Source: Pseudomonas sp. Irchel 3E20 (GTDB lineage Bacteria; Pseudomonadota; Gammaproteobacteria; Pseudomonadales; Pseudomonadaceae). Taken from it: DNA of 64,000 bases. Positions 36,637 through 45,800 of this stretch are shown here, in pieces. Where the stretch lies: NCBI RefSeq assembly GCF_900187645.1, contig NZ_FYEE01000005.1, positions 1 to 64,000 of the forward strand. Reading direction: 5' to 3'. Every line of letters starts with the position of its first letter. The stretch's first letter is position 1. Position numbers and translations under genes: made by a program. A model generated the notes under the pieces. It saw nothing but the letters and a program-made list of their open reading frames with translations, ran no database searches and was not told the origin of the DNA.

Positions 36637-37083
36637 CTAGAGGGCGTGGCGGAACTGGATAAAGCCTGGGCGCTCGGCCATGCGTTCGTACAGCGCGATG
36701 GCGGTGGCGTTGCTCTCGTGGGTCAGCCAGTGAACCTTGGCGCAGCCTGCCGCGGCCGCCGTGGCGTAGACATGCTCGATCATCTGGCGGCCCACGCCGG
36801 TGCCGCGGGCGGCGGCGCTGACGAACAGGTCTTGCAGGTAGCACGAGTTGCCGATGCTCCAGTTGGAGCGATGGTAGATGAAGTGCACCAGCGCCAGTGC
36901 CTGCCCGTCGCGCCAGGCGAGGGCGGCGTGGGTCGGCTCGGCGGGGTCGAGCATACGCTGCCAGGTGCTGTGCATGACGGCCTCTTCGAGTTCGGTGTTG
37001 TAGAACTGCAAATAGGCCTGCCACAGGGGTAGCCACGCGGCGTGGTCGGCGGCGGTGACGGGGCGGATCTCAATGGGATGCAT
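36637..37083 (-). CDS. GNAT acetyltransferase
   Basis: A 148-residue GNAT protein. The acetyl-CoA binding segment is YLQDLFVSAAARGTGVGRQM at about residues 80-100 (the R/Q-x-x-G-x-G/A pattern reads RGTGVG), followed by WLTHESNATAIALYERM. The short length and the start (IEIRPVTAADHAAWLPLWQA) are typical of generic small-molecule or amino-acid-type acetyltransferases. AAGGAG lies 6 bases before the ATG. It is the second gene of the paiB-GNAT-GNAT-thioesterase operon. Confidence 0.85.
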   Translation of the reverse strand: MHPIEIRPVTAADHAAWLPLWQAYLQFYNTELEEAVMHSTWQRMLDPAEPTHAALAWRDGQALALVHFIYHRSNWSIGNSCYLQDLFVSAAARGTGVGRQMIEHVYATAAAAGCAKVHWLTHESNATAIALYERMAERPGFIQFRHAL

Positions 37084-37092
37084 GTTGGCTCC

Positions 37093-37716
37093 TTAACGCA
37101 TCAGGTGGGCGAGGCTGTGGTCACGTACATCGGTGCTGGCGCCCAGGCCTTCACGCACGCCGGCGATGTCGGCCGCGCTGCGCTGTTGGCCAAGCTTGCG
37201 CAGGCCCTTGAGGCGCTGGATGGGCAGGGCGAAACCGACGATGGCCTTGAGCATGCCATCGATGTACTCGGGCGGCGCGTCGCTTACCGCCCAGGGCTGG
37301 GCGCGGCCGCGTTCGTGGTGGTCGGTGAGGCGGCTGACCAGCGCCAGCAAACCGTGGCGGTCGCTGAACAGCTTGGCCTGGCCATGGGCGTGCACGGCGG
37401 TGAAGTTCCAGGTGGGCACCACTTTGCCGTGCTCGGCCTTGCTCGGGTAGAACGAGGGGCTGATGTAGGCGTCGGCACCGGGGAAGACCACCAGCACCGG
37501 ATTGCCAGCGGCCAGGTCGCGGCTTTGCGGGTTGGCCTTGGCCAGGTGCCCGTGCAGCGTGCCGTGCTCGCCTTGGCTGGGCTCGAACAGCAGCGGCACA
37601 TGGCTGGCGTGCAGGCCTTGCTCGCCGTGGGTGATGACGATCGCCAGGCGTGTGTCGTGGATGTGCTGGTGCAGGTGCGGCAGGTCGAACTCGGCGGCGT
37701 CGGGAGGCGTGGTCAT
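37093..37716 (-). CDS. PaiB-like FMN-binding negative transcriptional regulator
   Basis: A 207-residue split-barrel protein of the PaiB/PNPOx-like fold (LLFEPSQGEHGTLHGHLAKA, then DAYISPSFYPSK and VVPTWNFTAVHAHG). In Bacillus PaiB acts with the acetyltransferase PaiA; here two acetyltransferase genes follow directly. CAAGGAG precedes the ATG. It is first in its operon and divergent, by 90 bases, from the MocR-type regulator, which is probably the one that controls it. Confidence 0.83.
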   Translation of the reverse strand: MTTPPDAAEFDLPHLHQHIHDTRLAIVITHGEQGLHASHVPLLFEPSQGEHGTLHGHLAKANPQSRDLAAGNPVLVVFPGADAYISPSFYPSKAEHGKVVPTWNFTAVHAHGQAKLFSDRHGLLALVSRLTDHHERGRAQPWAVSDAPPEYIDGMLKAIVGFALPIQRLKGLRKLGQQRSAADIAGVREGLGASTDVRDHSLAHLMR

Positions 37717-37806
37717 GGAGAAACTCCTTGGCGAATGCCTGCATCCTAGGCAGGCTAATGGTCCGTTGTAAGAGCCACTTAGGCGCTATTTCATAGGTCC
37801 AATGCC

Positions 37807-39339
37807 ATGAGCCAGCCACCGCTGTCCTTCAACCCCGCCGGGATCGAACTCGACCGCCGCCAGGGCCTGAGCCTTCAGCTTTACCAGGCATTGCGCCAGC
37901 GCGTGCTGGACGGGCGCTTGAGCAGCGGCACGCGGCTGCCGGCCAGCCGCGACCTGGCCCTGGCCTTGACGATTTCGCGCAACAGCGTGGTGCGTGCCTA
38001 TGACCAGTTGTATGCCGAGGGCTTTATCGAGAGCCGGGTCGGTGATGGCACTTATGTGGCGCAACTGCCGCAACGGCTGAGCCCGGCGAACGTGTTATCC
38101 ACAAAACTATCCACAGGGTTTTCAACAGGCTTATCCCCAGGGTTATCCACAAATGCGGTGGATTTACCTGGGTTTTCGTCCAGTAAAGTTATCCACAGCA
38201 GTGCCCTGGAGCGCCTTGATCGGCACTATTTGCCCGCCCCGGCCAGTGGCGCGCCGAAGGCGTTTCGGGTGGGTGTGCCGGCCTTCGATCTGTTCCCGTT
38301 CGAGGTGTGGGCCAAGCTGAATGCGGCTTTCTGGCGCAACCCGGATCTAGAGCAACTGTGTTATGGCGACCCGGCGGGGGACATGCGCCTGCGGGAAATG
38401 ATCGCCGCGTATTTGCGTAACTCCCGCGGTTTGCAGTGCCGCGCTGAGCAAATAGTAATCACCAGTGGCGCGCAGCAAGGCATTAGCCTTTGTGCACAGC
38501 TGCTGGTGGAGCCTGGCGCCGGGGTGGCTGTGGAAAACCCCGGCTACCGCGCCGCTGGCCATGCCTTCGCTATTGCCGGGGCGCGGCTGCACGGCGTGGC
38601 GGTGGACAGCGAAGGCCTCGATTGCGCGGCGCTGGCGCGTTTAAGCGATTGCCGCCTGGCCTACGTGACGCCGTCGCACCAGTACCCCACGGGGGTCATC
38701 ATGAGCCTGGCCCGGCGCCTGGAGTTGTTGGCCTGGGCCGAGCGCAGCGGGGGCTGGATCGTGGAAGACGACTACGACGGCGAGTACCGCTTCAGCGGCG
38801 CGCCCTTGGCGCCTTTGGCGGCGCTGGATCGCCAGGGCCGGGTGCTGTACGTCGGCACGTTCGGCAAAGTGGCGTTCCCGGCGCTGCGCCTGGGTTACCT
38901 GGTGCTGCCGCCGACCCTGGTGGACGCCTTCTCCCGGCGCCGGGCGCTGGATGTGCGGCATTCGGAGGTCAGCACCCAAGCGGTGATGGCCGAGTTTATC
39001 GCCGCCGGGCATTTCCAGCGGCATATCCGGCGCATGCGCCGCGCCGCCCTGAGCCGGCGTAACGCCTTGCTGGCGGGGTGGCCGGCAGACATTCCCGGCG
39101 TCGCCAACCTGCCCAGCGTGGCGGCGGGGTTGCACGTGATGGTGCGGGTCCAGAGCCTGGCCCGCGAGCAAGAGCTGTTGGCCCAAGCCGCACGCGTGGG
39201 GGTGGAAATCAATGGCCTGAGCAGCTATTGCCTGGGGGACGGGCCGCCCCAGCACGCGGGGCTGGTGCTGGGGTTCGCGGCGGTGCCCGAGGCGGCCATC
39301 GCCGATGCGCTGGCGCGCCTGCGCCGGGCCTGGCGCTAG
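37807..39339 (+). CDS. MocR/PdxR-type regulator (GntR HTH fused to aminotransferase fold)
   Basis: A 510-residue chimera. A GntR-type winged HTH lies at about residues 20-85 (RLPASRDLALALTISRNSVV), then a linker (about 86-145), then a class I aminotransferase-like domain that binds PLP. The Schiff-base Lys is in YVGTFGKVAFPALRLGY at about residue 356. Such proteins sense PLP or amino compounds and act mainly as transcription factors. The linker is unusual: it contains tandem LST/FST/LSP tripeptides (97-115) coded by DnaA-box-like 12-mers. It is divergent from the paiB-like operon. Confidence 0.86.
   Translation: MSQPPLSFNPAGIELDRRQGLSLQLYQALRQRVLDGRLSSGTRLPASRDLALALTISRNSVVRAYDQLYAEGFIESRVGDGTYVAQLPQRLSPANVLSTKLSTGFSTGLSPGLSTNAVDLPGFSSSKVIHSSALERLDRHYLPAPASGAPKAFRVGVPAFDLFPFEVWAKLNAAFWRNPDLEQLCYGDPAGDMRLREMIAAYLRNSRGLQCRAEQIVITSGAQQGISLCAQLLVEPGAGVAVENPGYRAAGHAFAIAGARLHGVAVDSEGLDCAALARLSDCRLAYVTPSHQYPTGVIMSLARRLELLAWAERSGGWIVEDDYDGEYRFSGAPLAPLAALDRQGRVLYVGTFGKVAFPALRLGYLVLPPTLVDAFSRRRALDVRHSEVSTQAVMAEFIAAGHFQRHIRRMRRAALSRRNALLAGWPADIPGVANLPSVAAGLHVMVRVQSLAREQELLAQAARVGVEINGLSSYCLGDGPPQHAGLVLGFAAVPEAAIADALARLRRAWR
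38095..38197 (+). repeat. Cluster of DnaA-box-like 9-mers inside the MocR-type gene
   Basis: Five units of 12 bp stand in tandem from 38095 to 38154: TTATCCACA, CTATCCACA, TTTTCAACA, TTATCCCCA and TTATCCACA, each followed by three other bases. A sixth perfect TTATCCACA is at 38189-38197. Three are exact DnaA boxes and two differ at one position. All point the same way. The first five are in frame as Leu-Ser-Thr-type triplets, while the sixth is in another frame. No dnaA, dnaN or rpmH is present, so this is not a chromosomal origin. Confidence 0.8.
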
Positions 39340-39414
39340 GGCATAACCGGTTACCGCTGGCGGGCGGGTGGGCAGGGCTAAGTTGGCGGCTCCTATCATT
39401 GACGGAGCCTGCCG

Positions 39415-42400
39415 ATGGAGCAGCCTGAAACCGCTATACCGAACGCCCCTGTGGATAACGCCATCTACCTGTCTGCACGCTTGCCCCTGGAGCGCACCTT
39501 TGCTGCGCGCCCGACTTTGGCCGATACCGCGCGGGCTTTTTTGCAGCAACAACTGGCCGAGGATTTCCCCGAGCTGAACATCGACGTCGCCAAGGCGCAG
39601 CTATTGCTGCCGCAATGGGGCCAGGAGCAGGGCCGCGCGGTTTTCCTGGGCTACACCACATTGACGTTGGTTGAGGTGCTGATCCAGCAGTTTCTCCAGG
39701 TGGCCCCTGCGACTTGGCCACCCGACAGCCTGTTGTCGTTGACGCCCATGCTGGAAGCCCCGGTCGGTGTCGCTGTCGACTTGGCCGACCTCAAGGCCTG
39801 CCTCCAAGAGTGGGCGCCCCTGTTGCTGGAGCACTACCAGCAACGCCTGGTGGATTACTGGGGCGAACCGATGGACGACGGCTTTAGCCCCTGGTTGTGG
39901 ATGTCCAACCTGTTCAAAAGTGATGTGCAACAAGCCGCCGGGTTGCTCGACCCCCTGGGGCAGGAGACGGTCCAGGCTGTCCTGGACTTCCCCCTGGCCT
40001 CGGTGCGTCAGCAACAGCCTGGGCTGGAGACGAGCCAGGCGTACATCTGCCTGGTGGATAACGCCGACCGCGGCCCGGTGGGTACGGTCATGGGGCTGGT
40101 GTTGACGCGCACCTTTGGTGAGCATGAGCGGGTCTTGCTGTACACGCCGGTGGCCGGGCTCGAGGTGTTCGGCTCTCTTGAGGCGCTGGAGGACACCTGG
40201 CTGGGCCAGCCCAGTGACGCCGACCTGCGCTTGCACAATTACGAGACGCCGAACGACATTTTCGACACCCTCGCCTTGCAGTTGCTGGAGCGCCAGTTGC
40301 GCCTGATCGAGGCCATCGAACCCAGCCATTACGCCGACAGCGCCGCCCTGGGCCAAGTTTTGGCCGAGATCGGCAGCGTGGTGAGCCTGTTGGGCGGGTT
40401 TGGTGTTGGCCATCAGCCTGCGGGCGGGTCGATCCCGCCGTGGTTGAGGCAGGCCGAGCCGGGCGAGCGCCAGGCAGTCAGCCGCCAATTGACGGCGTTG
40501 GCGCAGATTGCCGAGCACTCGGGCGGGCAATCCTACCTGCGGGGCATTCCAAGCATTGGCGACTATGGCGCCAAAGCCCTGAAAACCGAGTTGCTCAAGC
40601 GTTATCCGGGGCAGGTGGACCTGCGCATCGATGACATCGAAATCACCCTGTACCACGTCGTCAACACGCCATTTGAGGCCATGGACCCGCCGTTCCCGCC
40701 AGTGCGTTATGAGCCGCGCACGTCGGGGCTGGTGGAACTGGCGCTGCACAGTGCCAGCGGCTTTCCCCAGGTACGCGCCAGCGTCCGCTATGGCGGTGGT
40801 GAAGCGCCGCCGTGGCTGACCTACGATTTTTTACGCGAGTGGGCGGTGGCGGCCGATATCGGCGCGCACTACCCGGCGTTGTTACAACAGCGCCTGTTGG
40901 ACGATCCGGCCGAGCGGACCTGGCGCCAGCAAGTGTTCTGCGACCACATGCAGGTGTTGCTGCCGTTGCAGGCGCTGGAACTCAAGGCCAAGGGCCAGCT
41001 CACCCCTGCCCAGTACGAGGCCGTGGTAGCGGTGTTGCGGCCCGATGCGGCCCAGCGGCGAGTGGGCGGCGTGGAGCAAGTGGTGCGGCCTTTGGCCTTT
41101 GGCCTGTCGGGGCTTTCGCGGCGTGACGAGGTGCGCGCGACGTTTTTGGTCGGCCCCAGGGACGTGCGCCAAGGCCCGTGGGTGCTGTATCAAGCCGGCC
41201 ACGGGGGCGCCATGCGGGGTTTCGCGGCACTGGGCCAAGTGCTCGATGCGCTGCGCGAGGAGCCGATGCTGGCGGCCAGTGTGCTGGCCGCCATGACGCC
41301 CGAGGGGCGGGTCGTTTATGGCAACGACGGTTTTCGTCAGCCGCACCTGGCGCGCCTGCTGGAGAGCGATTGGGAGGTGAGCATACAAGCGCCGCAGGTC
41401 GAGTTCGACACCACGCTCCTGGCGCAGGATTTCTGCACTTCGCTGTACCGGGATGTCGCGGTGAAGCTGGTGGAACAGGCCCGCCAGAGCGCGCTCTCGA
41501 GTGCCGACGACCGTTGGCAGCGCTATGAAAACCTGGCCTGGACCCTGTTTGACCTGTTTTTGCCCCTGGCTACGGGTACACCGGCCCGCTTGGGGTTACT
41601 GACGCAACTGGCGGCCAGCCTGAAGGCCTCTACCGATCCGCAGATCGAGCAGGCCCAAGGCATTGGCATGACCGTCGGCGTGCTGCTCAACCTGGCGCTG
41701 TTGCTGAGCCACGAACACCCGGGCGGGGTGCTTGCCGAGGAAGTGCCGGCGATGCCCCCCAGGTTATCCGCAGCGCAATTGCGTGAGGGCTTGCCCGCCG
41801 TGCTGGCGCGGCATCCGGGGGGCCAGGGGCGGCTGCTCTACGAGTACACCCAAGACCAAGGCGTTGCTTCGCCACGCCAGTTGCTGAGCTTGAACACCTT
41901 CCGTGCGCCAGTGGGCCCGCGCACGGGAACACGGCTAGAGGAGGACGGGCTCAAAGGCCTTTACCGCAAAGGCACGCAACTGTTTGCCCAGGTCGATGGT
42001 TACTGGTTCTACGTGGTGTCCACGCCCAACGGGGTGGTAATGGCCGACGCGCTCAACGGTCATCGCCGGGGCCCTTACCTGCAAGCAGATACCGCTGGCC
42101 GCTGGACGCTGGCCTCCGTCCCGCGTTTGCTGGGTGGGGTGAGCCAGAGGCAGCGCCTGGTGAAGCGTCTCGATAGCCTGGAGTTAGAGGGGCGAAAATT
42201 GCTCGCCAGCGTGAACGGAGAGATGGACGAGGCCCAACGCCTGGCTGATGCCGGGCACCTGAGTGCCGATGTGCAAGACATCCTCACGAGTAAGGTAACG
42301 ACCTTGCGCAGCAAGGCGACGGATCTTGAGTCACTCGTTCCCCGCCTGGGCGACAAGGTGCCCGTGGCCCTGATCGACGGGTTGCGCAAGGGGGCCGCCC

Positions 42401-42810
42401 GCCTCGAAACGCTGGCGCAGGATCTGGTGGTGAGCATGGCGTTGAGTCGCCCGCCGAGCATCGCTGCGCTGTTGCGGCTGGGGGAGCTGCACCAGATCCG
42501 GAGTGTGCGCAAAAAAGGCGAGCGGGTGGACCTGTCCCAAGGCTCGGTGGGCGACTTTTTACAGGAGTACGAAATTCGCCTGCCTCAAGGCGTGTGCTGG
42601 TATGCCCACTTTCACTATCGACAGCGTGATGCGAACGTGCAGGACTATTTCGCCGGGCATCTGAAAACCGCCGCGCAGCGCGGCCAGGGCGTGGAGTACC
42701 AACGGGCGCAGCAGGCACAGGGCCGGGTGGTGGAACCGATTCTGCGGGTGCCGATCAGCAATGACGTGGCCCAGCGTCTGATCTTCAATCCGGCGTCCGA
42801 GCCACGCTAG
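39415..42810 (+). CDS. Giant DUF6543 ('dermonecrotic toxin domain') protein, copy 1
   Basis: A 1131-residue protein without a signal peptide, in the large DUF6543-type family common in Pseudomonas. The N-terminal region has HYQQRLVDYWGEP near 140. The middle carries YPALLQQRLLDDP, RPLAFGLSG and FLVGPRDVRQGPWVLYQ (about 480-590). Two hydrophobic stretches are at about 705-735 and 750-775. The C-terminus has EYEIRLPQGVCWYAHFHY (about 1050). All these blocks recur in the convergent 1528-residue neighbour. Database names suggest a toxin; no catalytic residues can be assigned here. GGAG precedes the ATG. Confidence 0.7.
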   Translation: MEQPETAIPNAPVDNAIYLSARLPLERTFAARPTLADTARAFLQQQLAEDFPELNIDVAKAQLLLPQWGQEQGRAVFLGYTTLTLVEVLIQQFLQVAPATWPPDSLLSLTPMLEAPVGVAVDLADLKACLQEWAPLLLEHYQQRLVDYWGEPMDDGFSPWLWMSNLFKSDVQQAAGLLDPLGQETVQAVLDFPLASVRQQQPGLETSQAYICLVDNADRGPVGTVMGLVLTRTFGEHERVLLYTPVAGLEVFGSLEALEDTWLGQPSDADLRLHNYETPNDIFDTLALQLLERQLRLIEAIEPSHYADSAALGQVLAEIGSVVSLLGGFGVGHQPAGGSIPPWLRQAEPGERQAVSRQLTALAQIAEHSGGQSYLRGIPSIGDYGAKALKTELLKRYPGQVDLRIDDIEITLYHVVNTPFEAMDPPFPPVRYEPRTSGLVELALHSASGFPQVRASVRYGGGEAPPWLTYDFLREWAVAADIGAHYPALLQQRLLDDPAERTWRQQVFCDHMQVLLPLQALELKAKGQLTPAQYEAVVAVLRPDAAQRRVGGVEQVVRPLAFGLSGLSRRDEVRATFLVGPRDVRQGPWVLYQAGHGGAMRGFAALGQVLDALREEPMLAASVLAAMTPEGRVVYGNDGFRQPHLARLLESDWEVSIQAPQVEFDTTLLAQDFCTSLYRDVAVKLVEQARQSALSSADDRWQRYENLAWTLFDLFLPLATGTPARLGLLTQLAASLKASTDPQIEQAQGIGMTVGVLLNLALLLSHEHPGGVLAEEVPAMPPRLSAAQLREGLPAVLARHPGGQGRLLYEYTQDQGVASPRQLLSLNTFRAPVGPRTGTRLEEDGLKGLYRKGTQLFAQVDGYWFYVVSTPNGVVMADALNGHRRGPYLQADTAGRWTLASVPRLLGGVSQRQRLVKRLDSLELEGRKLLASVNGEMDEAQRLADAGHLSADVQDILTSKVTTLRSKATDLESLVPRLGDKVPVALIDGLRKGAARLETLAQDLVVSMALSRPPSIAALLRLGELHQIRSVRKKGERVDLSQGSVGDFLQEYEIRLPQGVCWYAHFHYRQRDANVQDYFAGHLKTAAQRGQGVEYQRAQQAQGRVVEPILRVPISNDVAQRLIFNPASEPR

Positions 42811-42815
42811 CCAGG

Positions 42816-42842
42816 CCCGGGGCGTGCGCGGCACGCCCCGGG
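42816..42842. terminator. GC-rich hairpin between the convergent DUF6543 genes
   Basis: CCCGGGGCGTGC-GCG-GCACGCCCCGGG is a perfect 12-bp stem in the 36-base gap between the two stop codons. There is no T run on either side, so it would be a pause or shared terminator of the weaker kind. Confidence 0.6.
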
Positions 42843-42846
42843 TACC

Positions 42847-45800
42847 TCAACTCTTGACGTTGAAAAACAATCGGGTGGCCTGCTCTAGATTGATTTCACT
42901 GCGGTAGTAGGCGATCCGTTGTTGCTCATCCAGCCCCTGCAAGGGCTCGGGGGCTGGCACCCAGATGCGTTCGCTGGAGGCGATCAGACGTGCGGAAATG
43001 AAGGCCTTGGCCGGTGTCCACGAAGTGGAATAGCGAAAGTGCGCGTACCACAGGACCTGGTGGGTCTTGGCGTCGCTGATGCTGTATTCGTCGAGGAAGT
43101 CGGGCTGTGGCGCCTTGATATGGCGCCGGGTGACGTTTTTCTCAATGATGATCCGCCCTTGGTTGTTCAACCATTCGAGGTTGGCGATGGTCGGCGGTTG
43201 GCGCTTGAGCATCGTCAGCATGTGGGTGTTGGCCTGTTGGTAGAGGCTGTCGATGGATTCATCCAGGGCCTTCTGGATGTTGGCTGCTGACCGTGAGCCG
43301 CTCTCGGTGGCATTGCTGCGGGTCAACGCCTGTTCGATGGCGTCGCGGACCGTCTCCAGGCGCTGGGCGTGTTGGTGAAACAGGAACTCGATACCGATGG
43401 CGGTGCGGCCCGGCAGGCTAGCAAGGGCGTTGGCGCGCTGCTTGAAGTCGGCCAGGCTGTCGAGCAGGGACTGGCCTGCGTTGAGGCTGGTGTCCAGATC
43501 CGGGGTGGCGGTGGGGGTGTCGACGGTTTCCAAGTGCTGGACCCAGACGCCCGGTTGTTTTTCATGGAAGGTGGCGATCACCTTGTTAGTCAACGGCGAG
43601 GTGATGTCCACCAGGCCGGTTTCCAGGCCGATCGCCGAGATCCGTGGCTCGCCGATGAGTACGCCGTTGTAGCGGGTTCTGATGAACTTGCGTCGTGGCC
43701 GTGGCGCGACGGACGGCGGGCGGGCTCGAGTGCGCAGCAGGCTGCGTTCGTTGTGCAGCCGCGCCAGGCGTCGGGTGGCGTGTTTGCGATATTCCTTGAG
43801 CCGCGTGCGCAGGTGGTCAAGCGATGCCTGAACGACGTGTTCCGTGTAATCCTCGGGTAAATCGATAATGCGTTCATCGAGTACGTCAAATTGCTCAATC
43901 AGGCTGCCCAGGGTTTCGATGCGTTCATCCAGGCGGCTTTCGTTACGCTCTTGTGCAGTGTCGCGCAGGCTCTGGATGGCGATGTCGGCGGCATCGACGA
44001 TCTGGTCGAGGGTGGTCCAGGCAGCCGGCATGCTGTGCACCGACTCCGGGGCCAGGCACAGATTGCGGGCCAGGGTCACTTGCAAGGCCTTGAGGTCATC
44101 GCTGCTGTAGGCGGGCAGGTGGCGTTGGGTTTCGCGCACCAGCAGCATGCCGTCGCGGGCCAGTTCCTTGAGTTCGGTGAAGCGTGATTGCACGTAGTCC
44201 AGGCGCGCGATCATGTCCTGGCACATCTCGTTCATTTCCCGGGCGTCGTCGATATGGCGTTCCTGGGGCGCCTGGGCCTGGCGCTCGATCTGTTCGAGGA
44301 CCGCTTTGATCCGCGGGGTGAAAGTGATGAGGCGCTCCTGGATGCCGGCACCCGTGAGTTCCAGTTGGACACGTAGGTAGCCGATGGACTTTTGCTGATA
44401 GTCGGCTGTAGTGGCGAGGACATTGAGCGCCTTGAGCTTTTGCAGAGCGTTCTCGTAATCGGTGCGCTGGCGCTGGAGGGTTTGCAGGTACGCCTCGCGC
44501 TGGGCCGTGGCCGATGTGGACGGGGCATCGAGCAGTTCCTGGCGGCTTTGTTGCAGTTGCTTGCGGGCTTGGGCTTTGTTGCGCTCGAAGGTGGCAAGGT
44601 CGTTGCGCAGCGCCGTGGCCTGGGCTTGGGCCTCGGCCCGGGCTTTGACGATGATGGCCTTGGGGCCGCCGCCGCGTAGGCGCAGGCGGACATCGACGAA
44701 CCATTCGCCCTTGGCGTTATGGGTCAGCAGTGGCCCGGTGCGGCCCTCCTGCCGGGGGTTGTGGATCATCACGTTGCCGTCTTCCTCCTGCACCTGGAAC
44801 CAGCGTTCGCCTATAGGCGCGTAGAGCTTGTTATCGAGGCGGTAGAGATGCTGGTAAGGGCCGGGTGTGGGGTCTGGCTGGGCCAGGCCTTCGGGCGGGG
44901 CCACCCCCAAACCGTCGAGCAGCCTGACCAGGTCGTTGGGTGCCCGGTTAAGGGCTCCGCTGGTGACGAGCGGCGGGATGTGCCCGGGAGGGAGGTCCTG
45001 GGCGGGCATGGTAGCCAGTTGCCGAACCGGGCCTTTTTCCGCCTTGCCAAGCGGTTCGCTTTCTGGCGCGGCGCGCAGGGCGGGGCGATTGCGTTGGGCG
45101 ATGTGCAACGTGATCGCCATTCCCAAATTGAGAAACAGGTCAGCCAGGACACTCCATTGGACAGCGGTGTCGTGCTGCTCCTGGGCGTCGGCGAGGGCTT
45201 GCAATTGATCCAGCACCTGCCAGATCCAGGCGCCGATGCCCACGGTGGGGCCCAGGAACGGCAGGGCGCAATTGAAGATCAACCAACCGGCGTGCTTGAA
45301 GGTGGCCCAGCGGCTATCGGCGTTGGACACCGACTGGCGGTTGGCCAGTTCCACCAGCGCCTTGGCGTTTGCGGTGAACAGAGCTGCGAAGATGTCGCCC
45401 GCCACGGTGTCTTCGCCCAAGGCCAGGGGGCCGCTCATGCTCCAGAGTTTGTCCGGTTCCACGAGGACATCCACGACGGTCCAGGGCGAGGGTAATGGTG
45501 GGGGAAAGACGTAGCGAGCGTAGTCCTCGCGCACCGCATCCGGCAGCCAGGCCAGCACCGATTCGCGCAGGCTGGCCGATTGCTGGATGGCATAGATCAG
45601 GTTGGCCGGCGATGGGTGTTGGCTCAATGGCTGGTCCAGGAGCGGGCGGTACAGCAGGCACGGGCCGCTGGTCATGTCCCGGGGGCCAATGACGAACATG
45701 TTGGCGACCACGTCTGCGGGTTTGCCGGTGCGGCGCGAAGGGGCGAAGGCCAGCGGCCGGATTACGATGGTTTGACCGTTGACCCGCTGATCGGATGCTT

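Noticed and set aside
38095..38197. Chromosomal or plasmid replication origin
   Set aside because: DnaA boxes are present, but there is no dnaA, dnaN, rpmH or rep gene, no AT-rich unwinding region, and the cluster is inside a coding gene.
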